A stretch of DNA of 64,000 nucleotides. It comes from Candidatus Desulfovibrio intestinavium. Its GTDB lineage: Bacteria; Desulfobacterota; Desulfovibrionia; Desulfovibrionales; Desulfovibrionaceae. The notes below the pieces were generated by a model. It was not told where the DNA came from, made no database searches, and saw only the letters and a list, made by a program, of their open reading frames with translations. The stretch spans positions 1-64,000 of the forward strand of contig DWZD01000053.1 in the NCBI GenBank assembly GCA_019118345.1, in the 5' to 3' direction. Below, in pieces: positions 35,585 through 44,721 of this stretch (positions are counted from its first letter, which is position 1; every line of letters starts with the position of its first letter). The position numbers and the translations under genes are program-made.

Positions 35585-36784
35585 CTACTTTTTTCCGTCC
35601 GACGGCTGGTGCCGGGGCAGCAAACGCCGCACCCCGTCGCCCACGCTCGTGGCCGCGTTGCGCAGACCGTTGCCCACCGCCGAGGCCGTATGGCCGATAG
35701 CCTCAGCCGTCGCCCCCGCCGCCGCTCCGGCGGCTCTGACCGTGGCCGTCATGCCGTTGTCCACCGCATCCACCACCGCCGTGCCGCCCCGCACCACAGC
35801 CGACGCCGCCGCCGAACCCGCCGCGCAGACCCCGTCGCCCACGCTTGTGGCCGCGTTGCGCAGGGTGTCGCCGGCCGACTTGCCCATCTGCCAGAGCTGA
35901 CCGCGCAACACCTCCACGATTTCATTGAGACATTCGCCGGACACGGTCAGCAACATGGCCGCACTTTGCCGGATGCCGGCCTGCCGGGCATCGGCCTCAT
36001 CCAGCGCGGCATGGCGGAAGGCCTGCTTGACGCTCATGCCCGCCCGAATGGCCAACAGGCTGTTGGCGGCGCCGTCAATGGCCGCCGAGGTGAAAAATTG
36101 CACCGAGGCCCCCACCACGGGCACGGATGCCGTGGCCAGTGAAGGCGCGACCGCCGGGACGAGGGCGCTCATGGTTTCGGTCACGGTACGGGGAATGTCC
36201 AGCGCCTCGATGGAAAAGGCCAGAAAGGTGGCCGAGGACACGGCACGGTAGACGCTCCAGATTTCCCGCGCCGTGGGCCGCTGGTTGTAGATGGCGGAAA
36301 CCTTCCAGACCATGCGGCTGAGGGCAAGAAAGACAATGAGCGCATCAAGCCGCCCGTTCTGGGAAAGCGCCGTGCCCAGAAAAACCTTCTTGGCGTCGCC
36401 GCGAATGACCGCATCCGCCCGCTCATCCAGCAGGGCCAATGCGCGCGGCAGAAAGTCGGGCGCGGCGGCATCCAGTCCCGCCTCGCGCACCAGCCGGTTT
36501 TCGGCCAGACGCCGGGTCAGCTCGGCGGCAAAGGCCCGCCGCTCGTCTTCCGTGGGGTTTTCGCGCAGAATCAGGCGCGACGGTCGGCCAAAGCAGGCAA
36601 AACCCAGCCAGAACAGACCCACGAGTTCCAGAACGGCGCATCCCAGCCATGCCGCCCGGCCCCAGCCCGGCGCAAGAGCATCCGCCACCTCGCGGGCCAG
36701 CCCGTTGAGTTGCACAAGAACAAGCAGTGCCGCCAGCAGGGCGAACACGGCCATGATTTTCAAAAGACGCTGTGCCATCGGCAT
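35585..36784 (-). CDS. DUF697-like membrane protein with C-terminal imperfect repeat
   Basis: A 399-residue protein. Two hydrophobic segments lie at residues 8-28 and 45-65. The central part (about 120-265) resembles DUF697/YcjF-type domains (LIVFLALSRMVWKVSAIYN and FTSAAIDGAANSLLAIRAG). The C-terminal 100 residues are Ala/Gly/Val-rich and contain a duplicated DGV-x..GLRNAATSVGDGV motif near residues 302 and 380. Function unknown. It is monocistronic with its own promoter and GGAGG site. Confidence 0.65.
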   Translation of the reverse strand: MPMAQRLLKIMAVFALLAALLVLVQLNGLAREVADALAPGWGRAAWLGCAVLELVGLFWLGFACFGRPSRLILRENPTEDERRAFAAELTRRLAENRLVREAGLDAAAPDFLPRALALLDERADAVIRGDAKKVFLGTALSQNGRLDALIVFLALSRMVWKVSAIYNQRPTAREIWSVYRAVSSATFLAFSIEALDIPRTVTETMSALVPAVAPSLATASVPVVGASVQFFTSAAIDGAANSLLAIRAGMSVKQAFRHAALDEADARQAGIRQSAAMLLTVSGECLNEIVEVLRGQLWQMGKSAGDTLRNAATSVGDGVCAAGSAAASAVVRGGTAVVDAVDNGMTATVRAAGAAAGATAEAIGHTASAVGNGLRNAATSVGDGVRRLLPRHQPSDGKK

Positions 36785-37156
36785 GAGAGCATCCTCCAGA
36801 GCGGAACGATATGTCGCCGCTTTTCCCGCAAGACTGTGGACAAAGCGGCATGGGCCTGAAAATGACTATCGTCATTCCCGGGCCGTTTGACAATATCCTG
36901 CCCGAAGCCTGTGAGGAAAGCGTCAATGCCTGACAGGCGCACGGAAACGCATGCCGCCGAACGGGACGGGCGTTTCCCGCCGTGTCCCGCTGCGGGATGA
37001 AGGAGGCAAAAGCGTCCGCAACCGGCCCCGCCCACCCTATGGCTGGCGCATGCGCATTGCGGAGGAAAGCAGCCTGCCGCTCTCCTCCGCATCCATGCCT
37101 TGTTTTGCCGCAAAGGTCAGCGCACGGCGGCGCGAGCGGCACGCAGGGGGAATGCC
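36785..37156. other. Intergenic region between DUF697-like and substrate-binding genes
   Basis: About 370 bp with no supported gene. It holds the promoter of the leftward DUF697-like gene and the 3' flank of the substrate-binding protein gene. No clear terminator for the latter was found. Confidence 0.5.
36865..36893 (-). promoter_or_regulatory. Candidate promoter of the DUF697-like gene
   Basis: On the minus strand TTGTCA (36888-36893), a 17-bp spacer and GATAGT (36865-36870), about 80 bp before the ATG. Confidence 0.4.
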
Positions 37157-38209
37157 CTATTGCGGCCGCGTCATCCACACGGCCTTGAGATAGTGGGGAT
37201 TCAGGAACTGCAGGCTGCCGAGTTCCTCGCGTTCCTTGTCCGAAAGCGCTCCGGTGCGGGAATAGAAGTCGGCAATCTGGCGAATCCAGGCGGGAAGTCC
37301 CTTTTCGGCATCCTCAAACAGGGCCATTTGCTGGTCAAGATTGTAGAGGGGATGCAGGCGCAAGTCCTCGAGGATGTCCTCACGGCTCATGTCCTGCTTG
37401 TACCACTGCAGGGCGAAGATCCGGTACTGATCCAGCAGGGCGTCGTGGCCCATGCGCTGCATTTCCGCCACCGTGCGCAAGTAGAGGCGCAGGAACATCG
37501 TTACCTGATCCGGATGCTGCCGGGCAAAGTCCCGCTTGACGATCAGCACGATGGGATGTTCCACGCCGCAGGCCCCGGAGGAGGCCGCCTCCCGCAAGCC
37601 CACCCGCTCGGCGCGGGCATTGGCCGGCCACCAGAGGGCGGCGGCATCGCCGAAATCCTTGCCCATCATGTCCACGGCGGGGCCGGGCAGCACATTGCTC
37701 AGCGTGATGTCCTTTTCCGTCAGGCCAAGGATGGTCAGCCACCTGTCGAGCAGATAATGCGCCGAGGTATTGACCGGGCAGAGGATGGTCTTGCCGCGCA
37801 CGCTTTCCGCGCTGCCGAACACGTCGGGGAACCGGGGATTGACGCCCTTGGCCTGCATGATGGGATCTCCCTCCCGGGCATAGATGGCATTGGCCTCGGT
37901 TTCGGTATTGGCCAGGCCGATGATATAGACATTGTCCTTGAGGGGCGACATGACCACGGGCACCGCTCCGCAGGCGGCAATGGCCCAGTCATGTTCCTTC
38001 TGGCTGGACATGATCTTGTCGCCCGAGCCGAATTGCAGCATGGTCAGGCTGAGGCCGGCCTCCCTGTCCCAGCCCATCTTCTTGGCATACCAGGCAACAA
38101 ACGCCTCATGCTCGCCGAGCCATGCGGTCTTGAGGGCGATTTCCGCATGAACCGGGGCAGCGAGCAGGGCAAACAGCAGGGTCAGCGGCAGTGCAAGACG
38201 GATTCTCAT
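37157..38209 (-). CDS. ABC-type substrate-binding protein (SsuA/NMT1-like)
   Basis: A 350-residue exported protein with a signal peptide (residues 1-23, LALPLTLLFALLAAPVHA). The fold blocks of the NMT1/SsuA-like family are visible: a KTAWLGEHEAFVAWYAKKMGWD start, MLQFGSGDKIMSS, and VLPGPAVDMMGKDFGDAAALWWP. These proteins bind sulfonates, nitrate or pyrimidine precursors for ABC import. No ABC permease or ATPase gene is adjacent, so it either works with a remote system or is a sensor. I chose the ATG at 38209 because a GAGG site lies 6 bp before it. It ends the catabolic operon. Confidence 0.75.
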   Translation of the reverse strand: MRIRLALPLTLLFALLAAPVHAEIALKTAWLGEHEAFVAWYAKKMGWDREAGLSLTMLQFGSGDKIMSSQKEHDWAIAACGAVPVVMSPLKDNVYIIGLANTETEANAIYAREGDPIMQAKGVNPRFPDVFGSAESVRGKTILCPVNTSAHYLLDRWLTILGLTEKDITLSNVLPGPAVDMMGKDFGDAAALWWPANARAERVGLREAASSGACGVEHPIVLIVKRDFARQHPDQVTMFLRLYLRTVAEMQRMGHDALLDQYRIFALQWYKQDMSREDILEDLRLHPLYNLDQQMALFEDAEKGLPAWIRQIADFYSRTGALSDKEREELGSLQFLNPHYLKAVWMTRPQ

Positions 38210-38258
38210 GAATGACCTCATTGTATGGATGTTACAGCCACCTCGGCGCATCTGCCCG

Positions 38259-38281
38259 CCGGGGGGAGGCAGCCCCCCCGG
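38259..38281. terminator. GC hairpin between ligase alpha gene and binding-protein gene
   Basis: CCGGGGGG and CCCCCCGG pair around a short loop, with no T-run. It may partly terminate or stabilise the ligase mRNA. Confidence 0.35.
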
Positions 38282-38297
38282 TCGGGCCGTATCAGGC

Positions 38298-39179
38298 TCA
38301 GGCAAGGAAGGAACGCAGCAGCGCCCCCACCTCACTGGGCTTTTTGGCAACCTTGGCTCCGGCATGGGTCAGGGCGGCCGTCTTGCCCTTGACCGTGCCG
38401 CGACCGCCGGTCACAATGGCTCCGGCATGGCCCATGCGCTTGCCTTCCGGCGCGGTGCGCCCGCCCATGAAGGCCACCAGCGGCTTGGTGAAAATGCCCG
38501 CCTCCCGGGCTTCGGCCACTTCCTCTTCCATGGTGCCGCCCAGCTCGCCGATGATGACCACGGCATGCGTATCGTCGTCGGCTTCATAAAGCGGCAGCAG
38601 TTCGGCAAAGCGCGTTCCCGGCACCGGGTCGCCGCCCACCCCGATGAGGGTGGTGATGCCGAAGCCGCCCTTGACGATCTCGGCCGTCACCTCATTGGTC
38701 AGGGAGCCGCTGCGGGTCATGACGCCCACATGGCCCTTCCTGTAGACGCGCTCTATCCAGTAGGGGATGGTGCCGAGCATGGCCTCGCCGGCGGAAATGA
38801 TGCCCGAGGTATTGCCGCCGATGACCATGGCCCCGCAAGACATGGCCGCCCGCCGGATTTCCACGGCATCATGCAGGGGGATGCCGTCGGCAATGGTGCA
38901 AATCTTGCGAATGCCGGCGTCGAGGGCCTCAAAGACGGCATCCTTGGTGAACTTGGGCGGCACAAAGAGCATGGACACGTCGGCGGGATGATCCGCCGTG
39001 GCCCGGCGAACCGAATGGTACACGGGGATGCCGTCCACGTCCTGCCCCTCCTTGCCGGGAGTGACGCCGGCCACGACCTGCGTGCCCATGTCCTTCATGT
39101 GTTTGGCCCAGAAGGCCCCTTCCTTGCCGGTGACGCCCTGCACGATGACGCGCGACTGCTTGTTGACGAAAATGCTCAT
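38298..39179 (-). CDS. ADP-forming acyl-CoA ligase alpha subunit (SucD-like)
   Basis: A 293-residue protein of the succinyl-CoA synthetase alpha family. It has the CoA-binding N terminus (VIVQGVTGKEGAFWAKHMKDMG), GNTSGIISAGEAMLG, and the phosphohistidine loop GHAGAIVTGGRGT (active His near residue 252). It transfers phosphate and CoA to a carboxylic acid with the beta subunit. Its neighbour is a SauS-like acylating aldehyde dehydrogenase rather than TCA-cycle genes, so the acid is probably specific to this pathway, with sulfoacetate the best candidate. The start overlaps the beta-subunit stop (TGATG). Confidence 0.85.
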   Translation of the reverse strand: MSIFVNKQSRVIVQGVTGKEGAFWAKHMKDMGTQVVAGVTPGKEGQDVDGIPVYHSVRRATADHPADVSMLFVPPKFTKDAVFEALDAGIRKICTIADGIPLHDAVEIRRAAMSCGAMVIGGNTSGIISAGEAMLGTIPYWIERVYRKGHVGVMTRSGSLTNEVTAEIVKGGFGITTLIGVGGDPVPGTRFAELLPLYEADDDTHAVVIIGELGGTMEEEVAEAREAGIFTKPLVAFMGGRTAPEGKRMGHAGAIVTGGRGTVKGKTAALTHAGAKVAKKPSEVGALLRSFLA

Positions 39180-40300
39180 CAGGCCCTCCCTGCGGCGATG
39201 TCCACCGCACGTTGCACAGCTTCTTCCGTGTTGGTCAGCGGCTCAAGCCCGGCTTCGCGCAGAATCTTGAACGCCTCTTCCTCATTGGTGCCCCGAATGC
39301 AGGTGACGATGGGCTGCTGCGGCTTGTGCGTCCTGATGGCCTCCACAAGTCCCTGCGCCATGACGTCCGCGCGGGCGATGGTGCCGAAGGTCACCACCAG
39401 AATGACCTTGCTCGGGGTTTGCAGGCACAGTTCCATGGTGCGCACGGCCTTGGTATAGTTGGCCCCGCCAAATTCCACATAGGTGGCCACCGTACCGCCC
39501 GCATCGTTGATGAGGTCGAAAACCGTGGTCGTCAGCCCTGCCCCGGCGCACATGAGGGCCACGTCGCCGTCAAAGACCAGATAGGGTATGCCCTCCTGCG
39601 CGGCCTCGAATTCCACCTGCGAATCGAACTGTTCGCGGCTCAGCGGGTAGTCGGGATGCCGCCATTCCGAGTTGTCGTCGATGATCAGCTTGCCGTCCCC
39701 GGCAATGGGCGTGCCGTCCGTGGTGATGAACAGCGGGTTGATTTCGGCCAGCTGGGCGTCATAGGCCACAAAGGTCTTGTAAAGATTGCGCACCACGCCG
39801 CTGACGGCTTTGACCAGCTCGGTAGGCAGGCCCATGCCGTAGACGAGGTTGTTGACATGGAAGGCCCCCAGACCGTGGGCCATGTCCACCTTGACGGTCA
39901 CGATCTTGTCGGGATCCGTGGCGGCCAGCTTTTCGATCTCCACGCCGCCTTCCGCGCAGCCGATGAGCATGGCTGTGGAGGTAACGGCATCCACGGTCAC
40001 GGCCAGATAGATTTCGCTGGCGATGCTGACGGCTTCCTCCACCAGAATCATGTGCACATTGTGTTCCGAGGCAAAGAGTTCCTGCGCTTCCTTGCGGGCG
40101 CTTGCGGCATCCTTGACCAGACGAATAAGCCCGGCCTTGCCGCGTCCGCCGCGCAGCACCTGCGACTTGAGCACGCAGGGCAGGCCGATGTCGGCAATGG
40201 CGGCGTCCAGTTCATCCACGCTGCGGATGAGCTTGCCCTTGGGGGTGCTTATTCCCTTATCCCGGAAAATGCTTTTTGCCTGATATTCAAACAGCTTCAT
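39179..40300 (-). CDS. ADP-forming acyl-CoA ligase beta subunit (SucC-like)
   Basis: A 373-residue protein with an ATP-grasp N-terminal domain (MKLFEYQAKSIFRDKGISTP, VLKSQVLRGGRGKAG) and an AEINPLFIT metal-binding strand, then a ligase domain with CAGAGLTTTVFDLI and FGGANYTKAVRTM. It activates a carboxylate with ATP. I used the ATG at 40300, with GAGGA before it, over a TTG two codons earlier. It is fused to alpha by a TGATG overlap. The sequence is divergent enough from TCA-cycle SucC that another acid is plausible. Confidence 0.85.
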   Translation of the reverse strand: MKLFEYQAKSIFRDKGISTPKGKLIRSVDELDAAIADIGLPCVLKSQVLRGGRGKAGLIRLVKDAASARKEAQELFASEHNVHMILVEEAVSIASEIYLAVTVDAVTSTAMLIGCAEGGVEIEKLAATDPDKIVTVKVDMAHGLGAFHVNNLVYGMGLPTELVKAVSGVVRNLYKTFVAYDAQLAEINPLFITTDGTPIAGDGKLIIDDNSEWRHPDYPLSREQFDSQVEFEAAQEGIPYLVFDGDVALMCAGAGLTTTVFDLINDAGGTVATYVEFGGANYTKAVRTMELCLQTPSKVILVVTFGTIARADVMAQGLVEAIRTHKPQQPIVTCIRGTNEEEAFKILREAGLEPLTNTEEAVQRAVDIAAGRA

Positions 40301-40369
40301 GGTCAATCCTCTTGTGCGGCCCGATGTGCCGTGTTGGAGTGGGGGCGGGCCGTACGGCCCGCCAGCGGC

Positions 40370-41764
40370 CTACTTGCCGTACTTCTTCCAGAATGCGCCC
40401 CACATGTCCTCGTCGCTGAAGCTCCACGGTTCCACGGGTTCATTGACCCAGGTCACGTTCATAAAGTGCTTCCAATGCACGTTTTCCGTGGTCACGTTGC
40501 CGCCCCAGGTGCCGCAGCCCAGAGTAGCTGTGGACGGCATGCGGTTGAAGGGATGGCCGCCGTTGCCCGCGCTCATGGACTGGCGCACGGTCACGCGCGA
40601 GGACTTCATGTGTTCGCCCAGATACTCGATGTATTCCCGCTTGTAGGTATGGATGCCGCAGGAATGCCCCCGTCCCACCAGACTGGTCAGCTCGCTCAGG
40701 ATGCGGTAGGCATCCATGAAATCCCTGGCCTTGTACACGGTCAGCACGGGCGAAATCTTTTCGTCATGGAACTTGTCCTCCCGGATGGGCTGCGTGCCTT
40801 CCACCAGCAGGATTTCCGTCCCCTCGGGCACGCTGATGCCCGCCGCGTCCGCAATGAAGCGCGCGGACTTGGCGATGATGTCCTGATTGAGGGCCAGCTT
40901 GCCCTTGGCGTTGATCTGCCACATGTGGTTCTTGAGCTTTTCGCGATCCTCGCCTTCCACGAGGTAGCAGCCGTTCTTCTTCATTTCGGCCATGAACTGA
41001 TCGTAGATGGCCTCCACCGGCACCACCGCGTTTTCGGACGAGCAGGAGGTGGCGTAGTCAAAGAGCTTGCTGGCGCAGATGAGCTTGGCGGCCTCGGCCA
41101 CATCGGCATCCTCGGCCACGATGGGCACGGCATTGCCCTGCCCCACGCCATAGGCCGGGGTGCCGCTGGAATAGGCCGCGCGCACCACCGCGCCGCTGCC
41201 GGTGGCCACCACCAGATCGCAGGCCTTCATGAGTTCGGCCACGGCTTCGCGGCTGTTGTCCTCCACCACCTGGATGAGATCCTCGGGCGCGCCCACCCGG
41301 CGCAGGCCCTTGCGCATCATGCTGATGGCCTCGGTGGTGCACTTCAGCGCGCGCGAGCTGGGCTTGAAGATGACCGCATTGCGGCACTTGAGCATGCCCA
41401 CGGCCTTGCCGCCGCAGGTGGATGTGGGATTGGTGGCCGGAAGGATGGCGCAGATGACGCCCACCGGCTTGGCGTACTTGGCAATGCCGTTCTTTTCGTC
41501 CCGCTCGATGCAGCCCACGCTCTTCGCGCCCCTGATGTCGTGCAGCACGCCGCCGACCTTGCGCTTGTGCTTGGCAATCTTGCTTTCCACATTGCCGAAG
41601 CCCGTCTCTTCCACGGCCATGCGGGCCAGCTTGGCAATATTCTCGTCTTCGTAGACTTCCCAGCCCACGGCAAGGCACATTTCATCCACCTGTTCCTGGG
41701 TGTAGTCATTGATGGCTTCCTGCGCCTTGCGGGCCAGCTCCATTTGTTCACTGATCGTCTTCAT
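40370..41764 (-). CDS. CoA-acylating aldehyde dehydrogenase, SauS-like (sulfoacetaldehyde dehydrogenase candidate)
   Basis: A 464-residue member of the acylating aldehyde dehydrogenase branch. The catalytic Cys is in DYATSCSSENAVV (Cys241). ATNPTSTCGGKAVGMLKCRNA and GQGNAVPIV are conserved cofactor-side blocks, and the C terminus has the long TLGCGTWGGNVTTENV region. Acylating enzymes interconvert acyl-CoA and aldehyde with NAD(P)H. With an ADP-forming CoA ligase pair downstream and a TctABC importer upstream, it fits acid to acyl-CoA to aldehyde reduction, as known for sulfoacetate through SauS. Succinate semialdehyde chemistry is an alternative. GAGGAG precedes the ATG. Confidence 0.75.
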   Translation of the reverse strand: MKTISEQMELARKAQEAINDYTQEQVDEMCLAVGWEVYEDENIAKLARMAVEETGFGNVESKIAKHKRKVGGVLHDIRGAKSVGCIERDEKNGIAKYAKPVGVICAILPATNPTSTCGGKAVGMLKCRNAVIFKPSSRALKCTTEAISMMRKGLRRVGAPEDLIQVVEDNSREAVAELMKACDLVVATGSGAVVRAAYSSGTPAYGVGQGNAVPIVAEDADVAEAAKLICASKLFDYATSCSSENAVVPVEAIYDQFMAEMKKNGCYLVEGEDREKLKNHMWQINAKGKLALNQDIIAKSARFIADAAGISVPEGTEILLVEGTQPIREDKFHDEKISPVLTVYKARDFMDAYRILSELTSLVGRGHSCGIHTYKREYIEYLGEHMKSSRVTVRQSMSAGNGGHPFNRMPSTATLGCGTWGGNVTTENVHWKHFMNVTWVNEPVEPWSFSDEDMWGAFWKKYGK

Positions 41765-41781
41765 GCCTGTCTCCTCGCTTG

Positions 41782-41795
41782 AGTACGGTCGTACT
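41782..41795. promoter_or_regulatory. 14-bp perfect palindrome in the leader of the SauS-like gene
   Basis: AGTACGGTCGTACT lies 17 bp upstream of the start codon. Its position after any promoter suits a repressor roadblock or an mRNA hairpin near the ribosome site. Confidence 0.4.
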
Positions 41796-41929
41796 GACCG
41801 CCAGCTCTCACAGCACAATGCATGCCGTCGGGAGCGATGTTGAATGGCTGTTGCAATGACCTTGTTTTTCCTTGACAATCTCTCATCCTGCGGCAGGGAC
41901 GGGTTTCGTTGAGGCCCTGAGCGTCCATT

Positions 41930-41975
41930 TTTCCGGACAGACAGTCACACTCTGTCCTGTTTTTCGGACATTCGG
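41930..41975. promoter_or_regulatory. Inverted and direct repeats between tctC and the SauS-like gene
   Basis: GGACAGA (41935-41941) and TCTGTCC (41951-41957) form a perfect 7-bp inverted repeat. On the minus strand TGTCCGAAAAA and TGTCCGGAAAAA form a direct repeat across it. It could be a regulator binding site or a weak attenuator separating transport from enzyme genes. Confidence 0.4.
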
Positions 41976-41990
41976 CTGTTCTGCAGGGCG

Positions 41991-42965
41991 CTATTCGTTG
42001 CGCAGTTCCTTGAGCAGGACTTCCAGGGTCTTCTGCTTTTCGGCAAACATCTTCTTCACCTGCTCACGATCCATGATCAGCATGGGGCTGCCGCTTTCCT
42101 GCATGCGCTTCACCACTTCGGGATCATTGAACATGGCAGGAACGATCTTGGCGGCCTTGTCCACAATGGCCGGATCCACGCCCTTGGGCATGGCGTAGCC
42201 GCGGAAGTTCACGCTGGCATCGTCGATGTCGATGCCCAGTTCGCGGAAGGTGGGCACGTCCGGCAGGAATTCATGGCGCTTCACGTCGGCAATGGCGAGA
42301 ATGGTCAGCCGATCCTGTGAGCGATACACATCGGCCAGATTGTTGAAGCCGGCAAGCACCTTGCCGCTCAGCACGCTCTGCAGCGCATCCGTACCGCCCT
42401 TCTCGGGGATGTAGGTCACCTTGATTCCGGCGGCCTTCTGGAGCTGGAGGGTGGCGATATGGTGGCCCACATAGAGTCCGGCGCCGTTGATGGTCAGCTT
42501 GCCCGGATTTTCCTTGGCGAACTTCACCAGCTCGTCAACGGACGTGAGCTTGCTGTTCTTGGCCACGCACAGCACGGCGGGGTCGGCGCCCCAGTTGCCG
42601 AGCGGCTCAAAGGTATTGATGTTGTAGCGGGTCTTGTTGACGATGGACTGGGCGATGAAGTGCGGCATATTGTAGGCGGTGATGGTCAGACCGTCCTTGC
42701 TGCCGCGATCCATAAACCAGTTCCAGCCGGACATGCCCCCCGCGCCGGGCTTGTTGAGAATGACCATGGGCTGCCCGAAATACTTGGGATCCTGAGCCTT
42801 CAAGGCCGAAATGCGGGCCTGCAGGTCAGTGGCCCCGCCGGGCGTATAGACGACCACCAGCGTCAGCGGCGCATCGGGATAGCTGTCGGCGGCGGATCCG
42901 GCCTGCGCGACAGCGGCGCAGCACAGCAGACTGAAACAGAAAAGGCCGGCAAGAAACTTTCGCAT
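41991..42965 (-). CDS. tctC: Tripartite tricarboxylate transporter substrate-binding protein TctC
   Basis: A 324-residue periplasmic protein of the TctC/Bug family. A signal peptide occupies residues 1-22 (FLAGLFCFSLLCCAAVAQA). Family motifs are LVVVYTPGGATDLQAR, VILNKPGAGGMSGWNW, and VTYIPEKGGTDALQSVLSGKV. It binds organic acids and delivers them to TctAB. The neighbouring enzymes suggest a sulfonated or plain carboxylate. A tctB gene lies 42 bp upstream. Confidence 0.88.
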   Translation of the reverse strand: MRKFLAGLFCFSLLCCAAVAQAGSAADSYPDAPLTLVVVYTPGGATDLQARISALKAQDPKYFGQPMVILNKPGAGGMSGWNWFMDRGSKDGLTITAYNMPHFIAQSIVNKTRYNINTFEPLGNWGADPAVLCVAKNSKLTSVDELVKFAKENPGKLTINGAGLYVGHHIATLQLQKAAGIKVTYIPEKGGTDALQSVLSGKVLAGFNNLADVYRSQDRLTILAIADVKRHEFLPDVPTFRELGIDIDDASVNFRGYAMPKGVDPAIVDKAAKIVPAMFNDPEVVKRMQESGSPMLIMDREQVKKMFAEKQKTLEVLLKELRNE

Positions 42966-43007
42966 GAGACTTCCTCCTGTAATGCGAATGGATGTCGAAT
43001 GAAAACC

Positions 43008-43460
43008 TCAGATGCCGAGCGGACTCAGCGGGATCTGCACCTTGAGCGACACCGTGAACAGCCCGTAGAGAAAACCGATGCACAGCAGACAGATCAGGAA
43101 GCGCCTGACCGCCAGCAGCGGCGTCACCTTCATGGGCTGGGCCAGCAGCGAGGTCACAAAGAAATAGATGAGCGAACTGATGTAGAAGCCCGCCGTTTGC
43201 AGGCACATCAGATAGACCACCGTCAGGCCGAACAGCACGCCCACGCGCAGTCCGGGATAGCCCTCCAGCGTGACGCGCACATCCAGCCGCCCGGCAATCT
43301 TGATGGCGGCCTGAACATACTGGCCCACATTGATGACGGACATGGCGATGATCAGCAGCTGCGGCACCTCGCGGGATTCCCCGCTCAAATCGTTCATGGG
43401 AATGGCAAAAAGGATGATGATCACGGTCATGATCAGGGCGCTGCACAATTCCTTGTACAT
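43008..43460 (-). CDS. tctB: Tripartite tricarboxylate transporter small membrane subunit TctB
   Basis: A 150-residue protein with four hydrophobic segments (ALIMTVIIILFAIPM, GVLFGLTVVYLMCL, ISSLIYFFVTSL, FLICLLCIGFLYGLFTV), the size and topology of TctB. It lies between tctA and tctC as in typical TTT operons. The stop of truncated tctA is 11 bp upstream. Confidence 0.8.
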   Translation of the reverse strand: MYKELCSALIMTVIIILFAIPMNDLSGESREVPQLLIIAMSVINVGQYVQAAIKIAGRLDVRVTLEGYPGLRVGVLFGLTVVYLMCLQTAGFYISSLIYFFVTSLLAQPMKVTPLLAVRRFLICLLCIGFLYGLFTVSLKVQIPLSPLGI

Positions 43461-43471
43461 GATGGCCTCCT

Positions 43472-44704
43472 CTATTCTCCGGCCTGTGCGGCCTGCGCCT
43501 TCATCTTGCGGGCGAACTTCACTTCGCTGTACAGCCCCCAGCCGAGGGAGAGCACACAGAGCGCGATCAGCACGATATTGAGCGTGCCCGTGAAGAAATA
43601 GTTGAACACGCCCACATTGGTCTGGGCGATCATCTCGCCGCGCAGGAAGTTCTCCTCCGCAATGGGGCCGAGGATAAGCCCGAGCACAATGGGCGCGCTG
43701 GGGAAGCCGAACTTGCCCATGATGAACATGAGCACGCCCAGCACGAACATGACCAGCACGTCTTCATAGCTGTTCTGCACGCAGTAGGAGCCGAACACGC
43801 AAAGCACCATGACCGCCGCGAACATCATGTAGTTGGGCGCATTGGCCACAAGATGCGAGTACCGGGAGGCCAGCAGGCCGAAAATCAGCATGGTGAACTG
43901 GGCCAGAAAGAGACCGGCAATGAAGGTATAAGTAATCTCGGCCTTTTCCGTGAACAGATCCGGCCCGGGGAAGAGGCCGTGAATGAGCAGCCCGCCCAGC
44001 AGCACGGCCGCCGTGGGGCTGCCCGGAATGCTCAGGGTCAGCAGGGGGATGATGGCCGGGGCCACGGTGGCGTTGTTGGCGCATTCCGAGGCGCACACGC
44101 CCTCGGGATCCCCGGTGCCGAAGCGTTCGGGATGCTTGTCCAGCTTGCGGGCCTGATCATAGACCATGATGCCCGCCACGTTGCCGCCCGCGCCCGGCAC
44201 CACGCCGATGAGCGTGCCCAGCCCGCAGCCCATGAGCAAGGTGCGCACATACTTGCGATGCGCCTTGATTACCTTGAGCAGCATGCCCTTTTCCGGCTTG
44301 AAGGTCAGCTTTTCCAAAAGGATGTGGGATTGTTCCATGAGATCGATGATCTGCGGCACGGCAAAGAAGCCGATGAGCGCCGGCACCATGGTGATGCCGC
44401 TGGCCAGGGCGTCATGCACCACAAAGCGCGGTTCGCCGGTCAGGGTGCTGTAGCCGACCGTGGACAGCAGCACGCCCAGCGCCCCGCCAAACAGCCCCTT
44501 GAGCACCGCCCCCGACGACAGGCCGGTGATGACCGTGATGCCGAAAATGGCCGTCCAGAACAGCTCCGAAGGCCCGAAGCGCATGGCGAATTCGGCCATG
44601 GGCGGCGAAAAGAGGATCATCACCATCACGCCGAACACGCCCCCGATGAAGGAGCTGACAAAGGTGGTGTACAGGGCTTCCTGCGCCCTGCCCTGCTTGG
44701 CCAT
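43472..44704 (-). pseudogene. tctA: TctA large membrane subunit, 5'-truncated by prophage insertion
   Basis: The frame encodes 410 residues from MAKQGRAQEALYTTFVSSF. In full-length TctA (about 500 residues) this aligns near residue 100, after the (D/N)GxxMAxQG turn. The first membrane helices, including the LPGLG and NTPGxP-like substrate motifs of the first half, are missing. The second-half motif VVPGAGGNVAG and ECANNATVAPAIIPLLTLSIPGSP are intact. Upstream in frame, the residues AHNGHT still look like TctA and then change to unrelated AT-rich phage sequence. So a mobile element entered the gene and transport is probably lost. The frame stays open to 44878 and a fusion product is possible. 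Confidence 0.8.
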
Positions 44705-44721
44705 GGTGTGTCCGTTGTGAG

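Noticed and set aside
39212..41782. An 856-codon plus-strand frame opposite the CoA ligase and dehydrogenase genes
   Set aside because: Shadow of conserved genes on the other strand.
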